This document shows, in pieces, positions 33,118-42,086 of a DNA stretch of 64,000 bases. A program made the translations under genes and the position numbers. Below the pieces are notes generated by a model that made no database searches, was not told the origin of the DNA, and was given only the letters and a program-made list of their open reading frames with translations. Origin of the DNA: Novosphingobium sp. SG919 (GTDB lineage Bacteria > Pseudomonadota > Alphaproteobacteria > Sphingomonadales > Sphingomonadaceae); the NCBI RefSeq assembly GCF_012932495.1, contig NZ_JABCNG010000006.1:372001-436000 (forward strand), given 5' to 3'. Within the stretch, counting starts at the first letter, position 1; every line of letters begins with the position of its first letter.

Positions 33118-34358
33118 CAGTCGAGCCCCGCTTCGTTCACGAAGATGGCGCCCTGCGTCACCACCTTTTCACCCGGATTGAGGCCCGAAACCACGGTCAC
33201 GCGGCCATCGTGGCTTTCGCCGGTCACCACGTCGCGCGCCACGACACGGCCGCGGCCCAGCCACACCCACACGCGGGCGCTGTCCCCTTCGTGGATCACC
33301 GCTTCGGTCGGCAGGCTCAGCAGGTGCGGCGTCGCCGGTGCCGGGTTCACGTCCTTTTCGGGCGTCTCGATGGTGAAGTTGGCAAACATCTGCGGCTTCA
33401 AGGCGCCATCGGGATTGGAGATCGTGGCACGCACGGCCAGGCGGTGCGACACCGGATCGATCTGCGCACCGATGTTGTTGATCGTGGCGTCAAACGTGCG
33501 GCCGGGGAAAGCCGTGGCCGTTACCACCACCTTGTCGCCCAGGTGCACCCGCGCGGCATCGCTTTCGGCCACTTGCGCCACCAGCCACACGCGCGAAAGA
33601 TCGGCGATCAGGAAGGCCGGCTGGCTGCTGCCGGCGGCACTGGCGCCGCCCGCCACATACTGCCCCTGGCTGATCGAGCGCGTCACCACCACGCCGCCGA
33701 TCGGCGCGCGCAGCACGGCATCACTGCCCCCGCCATTCCCGGCGCCGAACACGCCCAGCTTGGCGCGCGCGGCGGTGACGGCGGCATCGGCAATGCCCTG
33801 CTGCGATTGCGCCGCCACCAGGTCGCTGCGCGCCTGTTGCAGGTCCTTCAGCGCGCCACCGGCGGTGCGATAGATTTCCTCGGCCCGCTGCGCGTTTTCG
33901 GTGGCCACGCGCACTTGGGCGGCGGCGGCGGTGCGCTGCGCCAAGGCCGCGGCCAGGGCATTGCGCGCATCGGCAATGTCGGTGGTGTGCACCGAAAGCA
34001 GCGCGCTGCCGGCCTGGACGCGATCGCCGTTCTGCACGAAGACCTGCTGCACTTGGCCCGAATAGGGCAGGAACACCGGGGTGGAGCGGGTTTCATCCAC
34101 CGTGATCTGGCCGCTGGCGCCGGTGCGGGCAAAGCCATCGTCGGCCCCCACGGTTTCGATCTTGAGGCTGGCCACCTGGCTGTCGGTCAATTGCACTTGC
34201 CCCGCAGGCAGGGCAGCGGCGACCGGCTCGGGCTGGTGCAACCAGGCGCGAACGGCAGTCGCCCCGGTCGCCACCAAAGCCACCGCGGCAACGGACAAGG
34301 CAAGCACCCGGATCTGCCGGGCACGGGACATTTGCGGCACAGCGTGTTCAAAATTCAT
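33117..34358 (-). CDS. RND efflux periplasmic adaptor (CzcB/CusB type)
   Basis: A 413-residue membrane-fusion protein. It has an N-terminal anchor (about 14-38), then TPVFLPYSGQVQQVFVQNGD (lipoyl half), an alpha-hairpin rich in Ala/Gln (about 120-200), LRAPIGGVVVTRSISQGQYV (second lipoyl half) and beta-barrel domains to the end, with ALKPQMFANFTIETPEKDV. It links the pump to the outer-membrane channel and may bind metal. GAAGAGAAG before ATG 34358 and lack of conservation upstream set the start. First gene of the operon; its stop overlaps the pump start. Confidence 0.87.
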   Translation of the reverse strand: MNFEHAVPQMSRARQIRVLALSVAAVALVATGATAVRAWLHQPEPVAAALPAGQVQLTDSQVASLKIETVGADDGFARTGASGQITVDETRSTPVFLPYSGQVQQVFVQNGDRVQAGSALLSVHTTDIADARNALAAALAQRTAAAAQVRVATENAQRAEEIYRTAGGALKDLQQARSDLVAAQSQQGIADAAVTAARAKLGVFGAGNGGGSDAVLRAPIGGVVVTRSISQGQYVAGGASAAGSSQPAFLIADLSRVWLVAQVAESDAARVHLGDKVVVTATAFPGRTFDATINNIGAQIDPVSHRLAVRATISNPDGALKPQMFANFTIETPEKDVNPAPATPHLLSLPTEAVIHEGDSARVWVWLGRGRVVARDVVTGESHDGRVTVVSGLNPGEKVVTQGAIFVNEAGLD

Positions 34359-34715
34359 GGCGCGCAGTCTTCTCTTCGGTCCAAAAGATGGCAGCCCGTC
34401 TGTGAACCGTTGCAGGTGCACGCCAGGCCGATGCTGCCCCTCTGGCCCACCGCGCCTGTCCGCGCCCCTAGCGGCCGCGTTAAATTACCGTAATGCAGCG
34501 CAGAGCCGACCGGGGCGACGGGCCTGGCCAATGTACTGCCGCGACCATGGCAAACATCGCCTCACCACACCCTTGCCCAAAGTTGCGTGCCGCCCTTGGC
34601 CCGCCTGCAGGGCTCCGGCATGGCTCAGGCCAATCCAAGGGGTGCATTTGCCCCGTTTCCCGCCTAGGGTTCGCGGCTGACCGTCACACCTGAAACAAAA
34701 CGAGCGGAGCATCCC
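34359..34715. promoter_or_regulatory. Divergent intergenic region
   Basis: This 357-bp gap separates the efflux operon from the symporter gene and must hold both promoters. No metal-responsive inverted repeat, regulator gene or repeat is obvious. The short frames inside lack coding character. Confidence 0.4.
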
Positions 34716-36026
34716 TTGGCCCGGCGCCTTACGCTTTACATTCTCATCGCCATGATCCTGGGCATCGCCACGGGCTATGCACTCAACCAAACGCTACCCG
34801 CCGACAGCGCCACGCTGGCCACCACGGCGGAAACGCTCAAGTTGCTGCCTGATGTGTTCCTGCGCCTGATCAAGATGATTATCGCGCCGTTGATCCTGGC
34901 CACGCTGGTTTCGGGCATTGCCGGGATGGGTGATAGCACTGCGCTTGGCCGCATCGGCGGGCGCGCGCTCGGCTGGTTCATCACCGCCAGCCTGATTTCG
35001 ATCAGCCTTGGCCTCCTGCTGGTCAACCTGTTCGAACCGGGCAAGGGCCTGCAATTTGCGGCCAATGCCAAAGTGGGCGATCTCGCCACGGCCGATTTCA
35101 CCGTGCACCACTTCGTGCTGCAGATCGTGCCGACCAGCCTGCTCGATGCCATGGCGCAGAACAACGTGCTGCAGATCCTGGTCTTTTCGCTGTTTGCCGG
35201 CCTCGCGCTATCGGCCATCGGCGAAAAGGGTGCGCCGCTCCTCCGCGCGAGCGAGGCCTTGGCCAGTCTCATGCTGACGATGACCGACTATGTGATGAAG
35301 GCCGCCCCGCTTGCCGTGTTCGGCGCGCTTGCCGCGGTGGTTGCCACCAAGGGTCTGGGCATCATCGTCACTTATGGCGTGTTCGTGTCGGAATTCTATT
35401 TCGCGCTGCTGGTGCTGTGGGGCCTGCTGCTGGGGCTGGGCGGGATTTTCCTGGGGCGGCGTATCCTGCTGCTGGCGCGCTATATCCGCGAACCCGTGCT
35501 GCTGGCCTTTTCCACCGCCAGTTCGGAAAGCGCGCTGCCGCGCCTGTTCGAACAGCTCGACCGCTTCGGCGTGCCGCGCCGCATTTCGGGCTTCGTCCTG
35601 CCGCTGGGCTATTCGTTCAATCTCGATGGCTCGATGATGTATACCAGCTTTGCCACGATGTTCATCGCGCAGGCGTACAACATCCCGCTGTCCTGGCAGC
35701 AGCAGATCGCCATGCTGCTCACGCTGATGGTCACGTCCAAGGGAATCGCCGGCGTGCCGCGCGCCAGCCTGGTGGTGATTGCCGCCACGCTCACCCAGTT
35801 CGGTCTGCCGGTGGAAGGGATCGCCCTGCTGCTCGGCGTCGACACGTTCCTCGACATGGGCCGCACCGCCACCAACGTGGTCGGCAATGCGGTGGCCACG
35901 GCGGTCATCACCCGCTGGGAAGGCATGCTGCAAGTGCCGCTCGATCCCGATGCCCCCGCTCCGGTGCCGCCGCACGACACGGCCGAGCACGGGCGGCGCG
36001 GGCTGCACCTCGATGAGGGGCAATAA
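34716..36026 (+). CDS. Dicarboxylate/amino-acid:cation symporter (DAACS family)
   Basis: A 436-residue inner-membrane transporter of the DctA/GltP family, importing C4-dicarboxylates or Glu/Asp with H+ or Na+. Signatures are STASSESALPRLFEQLDRFG (HP1 serine-rich loop), LGYSFNLDGSMMYTSFATMF and, near the end, LGVDTFLDMGRTATNVVGNA with the substrate-binding Asp, Arg and Asn. The start is TTG 34716, since GGAG lies 6 bases ahead and MARRLTLYILIAMILGI is the usual family opening. The C-terminal tail is short and hydrophilic. No regulator is adjacent. Confidence 0.88.
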   Translation: MARRLTLYILIAMILGIATGYALNQTLPADSATLATTAETLKLLPDVFLRLIKMIIAPLILATLVSGIAGMGDSTALGRIGGRALGWFITASLISISLGLLLVNLFEPGKGLQFAANAKVGDLATADFTVHHFVLQIVPTSLLDAMAQNNVLQILVFSLFAGLALSAIGEKGAPLLRASEALASLMLTMTDYVMKAAPLAVFGALAAVVATKGLGIIVTYGVFVSEFYFALLVLWGLLLGLGGIFLGRRILLLARYIREPVLLAFSTASSESALPRLFEQLDRFGVPRRISGFVLPLGYSFNLDGSMMYTSFATMFIAQAYNIPLSWQQQIAMLLTLMVTSKGIAGVPRASLVVIAATLTQFGLPVEGIALLLGVDTFLDMGRTATNVVGNAVATAVITRWEGMLQVPLDPDAPAPVPPHDTAEHGRRGLHLDEGQ

Positions 36027-36029
36027 CGG

Positions 36030-36455
36030 CTATTTCGCCGGCGTCACCGGCTGGAGCGTCACCGGCTGGAATTGGCCCAGCCCGCACGATCCGCGCGGGC
36101 CGCCGCCGGCGCCGGTCTGCAACACGGTGATGATGTCCACGCTGCACAGCTGCGCCTGGCTGGTGGCATAGCCGAAGGTCTGCTGGAACCCCAGCCCGCT
36201 GCAGCGCTGGGGCAGGACGTTGCGATACCACCGCGTGCCCACGCGAAAATCGATGGTCCAATCGTCACGCACGCGGCTTTCGCTGATCTGGCCCAGCGGG
36301 ATGCAGCTTTGCGCCGGGCCGATTGGCGTGGCGGCCGGAGTCTTGGGTGAATGGCCATCGGCATAAGCCGATCGGGGCCCGCCATCCGGCCCTGCAGCGG
36401 GCGCGCAGGCGGCAAGGGCAACAAGGCAGGCGGCAGCAGCGATCGAACGAACCAT
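36030..36455 (-). CDS. Predicted lipoprotein of unknown function
   Basis: A 141-residue protein with a lipoprotein signal, IAAAACLVALAAC, with the modified Cys at about 17. The mature part contains CIPLGQISESRVRDDWTIDF, then YRNVLPQRCSGLGFQQTFGY. This resembles small sphingomonad lipoproteins (DUF6491-like), with conserved Cys residues that may form disulfides. Probably anchored in the outer membrane. It is convergent with the symporter, ending 4 bases after its stop, and 42 bp from nth in the same direction. Confidence 0.7.
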   Translation of the reverse strand: MVRSIAAAACLVALAACAPAAGPDGGPRSAYADGHSPKTPAATPIGPAQSCIPLGQISESRVRDDWTIDFRVGTRWYRNVLPQRCSGLGFQQTFGYATSQAQLCSVDIITVLQTGAGGGPRGSCGLGQFQPVTLQPVTPAK

Positions 36456-36496
36456 GGCATCCTCTCCATCGGGGCCGTGTTCAGAGCAGCGCCGGA

Positions 36497-37186
36497 TCAG
36501 GCCTTCTTCTTGCGCGCAGCACCCTTCTTGGCAACCGGCGGCTTGGCGCCCTGTTCCAGCACTTTGCTCTTGAACGCGCAGAGGTCAACCACCGCGCAAC
36601 GCCAGCATTCCGGGGTACGTGCCTTGCACACATAGCGTCCGTGCAGGATCAGCCAGTGATGCGCGCCCAGCCGAAAGGGCCCGGGCACTTTCTTGTCGAG
36701 CTGGGCCTCCACCGCCTCGGGCGTCTTGCCCTTGGCCAGGCCGGTGCGATTGCCCACGCGAAAGATGTGCGTGTCCACCGCAAAGGTTTCCATGCCGAAC
36801 GCGGTGTTGAGCACGACATTGGCGGTCTTGCGGCCCACGCCGGGCAGCGCGGTCAGCGCGTCGCGGTCGGCCGGCACTTCGCCGCCATGATCGCGGACCA
36901 GCATTTCCGACAGGGCGATCACGTTCTTGGCCTTGGTGTTGAACAGGCCGATCGACTTGATGTGCTCTTTCAGGCCTTCCTCGCCCAGCGCCACCATCTG
37001 TGCCGGGGTCTTGACCTCTTCGAACAGGCGCCGTGTCGCCTTGTTCACGCCCACGTCGGTCGCCTGCGCCGAAATCGTCACCGCCACCAGCAACTGATAG
37101 GTGTTGCCATAGGCCAGCTCGGTCTCGGGCGAAGGGTTGGCTTCGGCCAGGCGGCGAAAGAACTCGAAGATCTGGTCCGTCTTCAA
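36497..37186 (-). CDS. nth: Endonuclease III
   Basis: A 229-residue base-excision repair DNA glycosylase/AP lyase acting on oxidised pyrimidines. It has the helix-hairpin-helix LTALPGVGRKTANVVLNTAF with catalytic Lys, the downstream VDTHIFRVGNRTGLA with catalytic Asp, and the [4Fe-4S] ligands Cys in YVCKARTPECWRCAVVDLC. A Lys/Ala-rich C-terminal tail is extra. The start is TTG 37186: GGGAGG sits 9 bases ahead, overlapping the end of dapB, and KTDQIFEFFRRLAEANPSPE is the family start. It follows dapB by 5 bases and is likely co-transcribed. Confidence 0.88.
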   Translation of the reverse strand: MKTDQIFEFFRRLAEANPSPETELAYGNTYQLLVAVTISAQATDVGVNKATRRLFEEVKTPAQMVALGEEGLKEHIKSIGLFNTKAKNVIALSEMLVRDHGGEVPADRDALTALPGVGRKTANVVLNTAFGMETFAVDTHIFRVGNRTGLAKGKTPEAVEAQLDKKVPGPFRLGAHHWLILHGRYVCKARTPECWRCAVVDLCAFKSKVLEQGAKPPVAKKGAARKKKA

Positions 37187-37191
37187 GGCCG

Positions 37192-37926
37192 TCAGCCTCC
37201 CAGCCCCAGCACTTGCGGCATGGTATAGCGCCCCGGCCCCTGCACCAGCAGCCATTCGCCAGCGCGAATCGCCCCCTTGGCAAAGATGCCCCGGTTTTCC
37301 GCCAGGTGCGACAGGCTGAGCCGCTCGCTATCGGCCAGGAAATGCACGCTGTGGTCGCCCGCCACGCTGCCGCCGCGCAGTGCGGCAAAGCCGATCGTGC
37401 CCGCCTCGCGCTTGCCGGTAATGCCATCGCGCCCGCGCACGGCCACGTCCTTGAGGCCCACCTGCCGCCCGCGCGCCGCGGCTTCACCCAGCAGCAGCGC
37501 CGTGCCCGAGGGGGCATCAACCTTCATGCGGTGGTGCGTCTCGACGATCTCGATGTCCCAATCCTCGCCCAGCCGCGCGGCCGCTTCCTGCACCAGGTGC
37601 GCCAACAGCGTGACGCCCAGCGAGGTATTGCCGGTCTGCAGTACGGGAATCGAAACCGCCGCCGCATCGATCAACCAGTGGTGCCGTTCTTCCAGGCCGG
37701 TGGTGCCCACCACGATCGGCTTGCCCGCGCCGATCGCGGCATCGAGGTTGAATTCCAGTGCGGCGGGTGCGGAAAAATCCACCAGCACGTCGCTCGCCTG
37801 GGCCAGCGCGACAGGATCACCCTCGCGGTCGATGCCCCCGGCCAGTTCGTGACCGGCGGCCACCACCGCTGCCTGCAGCGCCTGCCCCATGCGCCCTGCG
37901 CTGCCGATGATGCCGATGCGTGCCAT
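37192..37926 (-). CDS. dapB: 4-hydroxy-tetrahydrodipicolinate reductase
   Basis: A 244-residue enzyme of lysine and meso-diaminopimelate synthesis, reducing HTPA to tetrahydrodipicolinate with NAD(P)H. It shows the nucleotide-binding start IGIIGSAGRMGQALQ, VVGTTGLEE, and the substrate/catalytic segment EIVETHHRMKVDAPSGTALL with the His-His and Lys. Length is near the usual 240-270. ATG 37926 is chosen because the longer frame adds non-conserved residues. It leads the pair with nth. Confidence 0.92.
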   Translation of the reverse strand: MARIGIIGSAGRMGQALQAAVVAAGHELAGGIDREGDPVALAQASDVLVDFSAPAALEFNLDAAIGAGKPIVVGTTGLEERHHWLIDAAAVSIPVLQTGNTSLGVTLLAHLVQEAAARLGEDWDIEIVETHHRMKVDAPSGTALLLGEAAARGRQVGLKDVAVRGRDGITGKREAGTIGFAALRGGSVAGDHSVHFLADSERLSLSHLAENRGIFAKGAIRAGEWLLVQGPGRYTMPQVLGLGG

Positions 37927-38157
37927 GTCTTCTGCCCTTGCGCTGTTTGCGCGCCTCCATAAGACCGCGCCCTTGCCCGGTCGAGCCGGAAAGCGGCTAT
38001 GCCAGCGCCCACCCCATCGGGCCATGGTGCAGGCCAGGTCCGAGGCTGCGATGAATCCCGTAAATTGCCAACCACGCTAATTTCATAAGCGACATCTAAA
38101 TCAGGCAGCATTGACGCATTGTGCCAATGCACAGCACGAATTCAGATGGAGTCCGCA

Positions 38158-39978
38158 ATGGTGATTCTGGGCCGTTTGAAGATCACGACCATTTCGCTTA
38201 GCTGCAATACGGTGTTGGCGGCCATGGCCGTCGCTTGCGCCGTGGTGCCCATGCAATCGGCCATTCAGGCCAATGTCCAGACCGAAGAACTCGAACGCCG
38301 GATCATTCCAGGCATTGCCGAATGGAGCGGCCTGAAAAGCCTGATGATCGCCGTGCGCATCAGCTCGGTAAAGACGCTGGTGCCGCTGAGCGACGAAAAC
38401 CGCGTCGCCAACTACAACAAGATGGGCCGCCAGATCGCCGAGATCGACCAGCGCATCGCCGCCTTGCGCGGCCGTTCCCGCGACGAGGAACGCCGCGCGG
38501 TGGACGAGATCGCCCGCCAGTGGACCGAGTGGAAAGCCGCATCGGCCGCCGTCCGCGCGCAAGTGCAAGCCAACCGCGAAAACGCCATCGTGCTCTATGA
38601 AGAACACCTCAGTCCGCTGGGCCCCAAGCTGGAAAAGACCATTTCCGCCCACGTCGATGCGCTGCAGGCGCGCGGCCAGGAATTGAGCCAGAACGGCGCG
38701 TCCTCGATCGCGGCATCGATTCGAAGTTCCACCACGCTGTGCGTCCTGGCGGCCCTGGCCGCGCTCGGCGTGGTCATGCTGCTGCGCCACCGTGTTACCG
38801 GCCCGCTGCGCCGCCTGGCCCACGCCATGCGCGAAATGGCCGGCGGCAATCTCGATCGGCCGGTACCCTGCACCGAGCTGACCGACGAAGTGGGCGCGAT
38901 CAGCCATGCCCTGCTCGACATCAAGGACGGCGTGGAGCGCCGCACGCGCGAGATGGCGGACCGCGATCTGGCGGTCCAGCGCCAAGTGGTGTCGGAATTG
39001 AGCATCGGCCTGCAACGCCTGGCCGCGCAAGACCTGGAATATCGCATCCACACCCCGTTCCCCGATCAGTACGAGGAACTGCGCAGCAACTACAACCAGG
39101 CCAGCACGGCCCTGGCCAAGGCCATCGGCGCGGCCCGCATCGGCGCGCGGCGCCTGCTCACCACGATTCGCGAAATCAACGCTGCGGCCGACGATCTTTC
39201 CCAGCGCAACACCCGCCAGGCCGCCACCGTGGAGGAAACCACCGCTGCGCTGCGCCAGGTAAATGGCGCGATCCAGGGCACGGCAACCCGCGCGGGGATC
39301 ATGCGCGATTGCGTCACGCAAACACACGATCAGGCTACGCGCGGCGAAATGGTGGTCGGCAACGCGGTCAGCGCGATGGAAGCGATCGAGCGATCGGCGC
39401 AAGAGATCAACCAGATCATCGGCGTGATCGACGGCATCGCATTCCAGACCAACTTGCTCGCGCTCAACGCCGGGGTGGAAGCCGCGCGCGCCGGCGACGC
39501 CGGCAAGGGCTTTGCCGTGGTCGCCACCGAAGTGCGCGCGCTGGCCCAGCGCAGCGCCGACGCGGCCAAAAACATCAAGGAATTGATCGCCACATCCACC
39601 GCCCACGTGGGCGACGGGGTCGATCTGGTGCAGCAGACGGGCGACGTTCTGGGCCATATCCTGGTCCAGGTGGCCGAATTGACCGGCATGGTCGACGAGA
39701 TCGCCGCCGGCACCGCCGATCAGGCCACGGCCATCGGCGAAGTCAGCAATTCGGTGGTGGAGATCGACCGCGTTACCCAGCAGAATGCCGCGATGGTGGA
39801 ACAGACCAGCGCCGCCACTGCCGATCTCACCGCCGAAGCCGCCGCACTCGACTCGCTCGTCGCCCAGTTCCGCACGCGTGACCCGGACCGCCGCCCGCAA
39901 GTGGGCGGGGCACATCTGCGCAAGGCCTCGCTCGCTGGCGCAGTAGCACCGCTTGCCGCAGGATCACTGGTCGCCTGA
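38158..39978 (+). CDS. Methyl-accepting chemotaxis protein
   Basis: A 606-residue chemoreceptor. A first membrane span (about 12-36), a periplasmic helical sensor region (about 40-185), and a second span (about 187-210, CVLAALAALGVVMLLRH) precede a HAMP domain (RVTGPLRRLAHAMREMAGGN) and a second HAMP-like segment. The signalling hairpin tip is intact: IIGVIDGIAFQTNLLALNAG and GKGFAVVATEVRALAQRS. It would control CheA through CheW; the ligand is unknown. GGAG 6 bases before ATG 38158 sets the start. No che genes are adjacent. The end lacks a CheR-tethering pentapeptide. Confidence 0.88.
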   Translation: MVILGRLKITTISLSCNTVLAAMAVACAVVPMQSAIQANVQTEELERRIIPGIAEWSGLKSLMIAVRISSVKTLVPLSDENRVANYNKMGRQIAEIDQRIAALRGRSRDEERRAVDEIARQWTEWKAASAAVRAQVQANRENAIVLYEEHLSPLGPKLEKTISAHVDALQARGQELSQNGASSIAASIRSSTTLCVLAALAALGVVMLLRHRVTGPLRRLAHAMREMAGGNLDRPVPCTELTDEVGAISHALLDIKDGVERRTREMADRDLAVQRQVVSELSIGLQRLAAQDLEYRIHTPFPDQYEELRSNYNQASTALAKAIGAARIGARRLLTTIREINAAADDLSQRNTRQAATVEETTAALRQVNGAIQGTATRAGIMRDCVTQTHDQATRGEMVVGNAVSAMEAIERSAQEINQIIGVIDGIAFQTNLLALNAGVEAARAGDAGKGFAVVATEVRALAQRSADAAKNIKELIATSTAHVGDGVDLVQQTGDVLGHILVQVAELTGMVDEIAAGTADQATAIGEVSNSVVEIDRVTQQNAAMVEQTSAATADLTAEAAALDSLVAQFRTRDPDRRPQVGGAHLRKASLAGAVAPLAAGSLVA

Positions 39979-40872
39979 TCACCCGCGCCAGCGCAAACCG
40001 TCGATTACCACGCGCAAGGCCGGGGAAACGTGGGCGCGGCTGGGGTAATAGAGGTGATAGCCGGGATAGGGCTCACACCAGTCTTCCAGCACCTGCACCA
40101 GGCGGCCGGCAGCAATGTCGGCCGCCACGATGCTTTCCGGCAGGATGGCAAAGCCCAGGCCATCGCGCATCGCCTGCTCGGCCATGGCCAGGGTGTTGAC
40201 GGTCACCGGTCCTTCCACCCGCATGCGCAGCGCTTCCCTGCCGCGGGAAAACTCCCAGGCATAGATCGCCCCGCGCGTGGGCAGGCGAAAGTTGATGCAG
40301 GGGTGTGCGGCAAGATCGCGCGGATGGCGGGGCAGATCGCGCCCGGCACAGAATGCCGGCGTTGCCACCACCACCATGCGCAAGGCCGGGCCGATCGGCA
40401 CGGCCACCATGTCGCGCGCCAGGATATCGCCCGACCGCACCCCGGCGTCGAGCCCGGCCGCCACAATATCGACCAGGCCGTTGTCCACCAGCACTTCCAC
40501 CTGGATATCAGGCCAGGCCCGCAGGATGCGACGCAGCCCCGGCCACACCACGGTGTTGGCCGAACCTTCGTCCACGGTCAGCCGCACCAGGCCGGCGGGC
40601 CGCGCCAGGCTCTCCCCCAAGGCGTCCACTGCCGCGTCGATCGCGGCAAAATGGCGTGCCACGCCTTGCGCCAGCCGCTCCCCTTCGGACGTGGGCGCCA
40701 CGGCGCGGGTCGTGCGGTTGAGCAGGCGCACGCCGATCTGCGCTTCGAGCCCGGCAATCGTGCGGCTCAACGCCGATTGCGACGTGCCCAGCTGCGCCGC
40801 CGCGCGGGTAAAGCTGCGTTCGCGCACCACGGCCAGCAAGGCGCGCAGGTCGTCATGATCGGGCCGGGCCAT
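39979..40872 (-). CDS. LysR-family transcriptional regulator
   Basis: A 297-residue regulator. The N-terminal winged HTH reads DDLRALLAVVRERSFTRAAA with LGTSQSALSRTIAGLEAQIG, the LysR signature, followed by the effector domain (about 90-295). AGGAA lies 8 bases before ATG 40872. It is divergent from the alcohol dehydrogenase at 40979 with a 106-bp gap, the usual arrangement when a LysR protein controls its neighbour. The ligand is unknown. The stop abuts the chemoreceptor stop on the other strand. Confidence 0.88.
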   Translation of the reverse strand: MARPDHDDLRALLAVVRERSFTRAAAQLGTSQSALSRTIAGLEAQIGVRLLNRTTRAVAPTSEGERLAQGVARHFAAIDAAVDALGESLARPAGLVRLTVDEGSANTVVWPGLRRILRAWPDIQVEVLVDNGLVDIVAAGLDAGVRSGDILARDMVAVPIGPALRMVVVATPAFCAGRDLPRHPRDLAAHPCINFRLPTRGAIYAWEFSRGREALRMRVEGPVTVNTLAMAEQAMRDGLGFAILPESIVAADIAAGRLVQVLEDWCEPYPGYHLYYPSRAHVSPALRVVIDGLRWRG

Positions 40873-40883
40873 TTATGCATTCC

Positions 40884-40919
40884 TGATATCAGTTCATGCA
40901 GGATTTAGCCGATTATCAG
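40884..40919. promoter_or_regulatory. Possible LysR operator in the divergent promoter
   Basis: The gap holds a perfect 8-bp palindrome TGATATCA (40884-40891) and a partner half TATCAG (40914-40919) that is inverted relative to CTGATA at 40883. Repeated dyads of this kind are typical of LysR sites. Assignment rests on position and symmetry only. Confidence 0.3.
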
Positions 40920-40978
40920 ATTAATGGCGATGGCCTAGAACGCGGCCACGTCCCTCCCCTGTTGAAAGGATCTGCTGC

Positions 40979-42028
40979 ATGACCGTCATGGCCTATGCCG
41001 CGCCCGCGGCCGACCAGCCGCTTGCCCCTCTTGCCATTTCCCGCCGCGAACCCGGCCCCAATGATGTGGCCATCACCATCGCCTGGTGCGGGGTCTGCCA
41101 TTCCGACCTGCACACCACCCGCAATGAATGGAACAACGCGGTCTATCCGGTAGTCCCCGGCCACGAGATCGTCGGCCACGTCACCGCCGTGGGCGCCGAC
41201 GTGACGAAGTTCAAGGTGGGTGACACCGTGGGCGTGGGCTGCATGGTCGATTCGTGCGGCCATTGCGGCTCGTGCCACGATGGGCTGGAACAGTTCTGCG
41301 AAGAAGGCATGGTCCAGACCTACAATTCGCCCACGGCCGATGCTCCCGGCCACACCCTGGGCGGCTACAGCCAGTCGATCGTCGTGAACCAGGGCTTCGT
41401 CCTCCATGTGCGCCACGCGCCCGAACAGCTTGCCGCGGTGGCACCGCTGCTTTGCGCCGGCATCACCACGTGGTCGCCCCTGCGCCACTGGAACGTGGGG
41501 CCGGGCAAGAAAGTCGGCATCGTCGGCATCGGCGGCCTGGGCCACATGGGGGTGAAGCTCGCCCGTGCGCTCGGCGCCCATGTCGTGGCGTTCACCACCA
41601 GCCCTTCCAAGCGCGAGGAAGCCCTGGCCCTTGGCGCGCACGAAGTGGTCGTCTCGCGCAACGAGGATGAAATGGCCGCGCAAGCCGGCAGCCTCGATTT
41701 CATTCTCGATACCGTGGCCGCAAGCCACAACCTCGATGCCTTCGTCACGCTGCTCAAGCGCGATGGCACGCTGTGCCTGGTTGGCGCGCCCGAGCACCCG
41801 CACCCCAGCCCAACGGTGTTCAACCTGATCTTTGGCCGCCGCTCGATCGCCGGTTCGCTGATCGGTGGCATCGCCGAAACCCAGGAGATGCTCGATTTCT
41901 GCGCCGAGCATGGCATCGTCTCGGAAATCGAAACCATCGCCGTCCAGGATATCAACCAGGCCTGGGACCGCATGGAAAAGGGTGACGTGCGCTATCGCTT
42001 CGTGATCGATTCCAGCACGTTCGCCTGA
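40979..42028 (+). CDS. Zinc-dependent NAD(P)-alcohol dehydrogenase (CAD/YahK-like)
   Basis: A 349-residue medium-chain dehydrogenase. It has the catalytic zinc ligands WCGVCHSDLHTTRNEW and VVPGHEIVGHVTAVG, the structural zinc cluster SCGHCGSCHDGLEQFC, and the Rossmann motif VGIVGIGGLGHMGVKLARAL. The spacing and the NSPTADAPGHTLGGYSQSIV stretch place it with cinnamyl-alcohol/YahK-type broad aldehyde reductases. It reduces aldehydes to alcohols or the reverse; the natural substrate is unknown. Divergent LysR gene 39979-40872 is the likely regulator. Confidence 0.9.
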   Translation: MTVMAYAAPAADQPLAPLAISRREPGPNDVAITIAWCGVCHSDLHTTRNEWNNAVYPVVPGHEIVGHVTAVGADVTKFKVGDTVGVGCMVDSCGHCGSCHDGLEQFCEEGMVQTYNSPTADAPGHTLGGYSQSIVVNQGFVLHVRHAPEQLAAVAPLLCAGITTWSPLRHWNVGPGKKVGIVGIGGLGHMGVKLARALGAHVVAFTTSPSKREEALALGAHEVVVSRNEDEMAAQAGSLDFILDTVAASHNLDAFVTLLKRDGTLCLVGAPEHPHPSPTVFNLIFGRRSIAGSLIGGIAETQEMLDFCAEHGIVSEIETIAVQDINQAWDRMEKGDVRYRFVIDSSTFA

Positions 42029-42041
42029 TTGTACTGACCCT

Positions 42042-42077
42042 CATGCCGGATTGGCACGCCCGTGCCGATCCGGCATG
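42042..42077. repeat. Near-perfect inverted repeat between ADH and sirtuin genes
   Basis: CATGCCGGAT-TGGCACG faces CGTGCCGATCCGGCATG with a 2-base centre: arms of 17 bases with one mismatch. It starts 13 bases after the dehydrogenase stop and ends 9 bases before the sirtuin ATG. There is no T-run. It may be a terminator lacking a U-tract, an operator, or a hairpin limiting sirtuin translation. Confidence 0.6.
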
Positions 42078-42086
42078 ATCGCGGGC

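Noticed and set aside
29956-33873. Plus-strand open frames of 666 and 601 codons
   Set aside because: Both are antisense to the CzcA-type pump and its adaptor and show only mirror composition.
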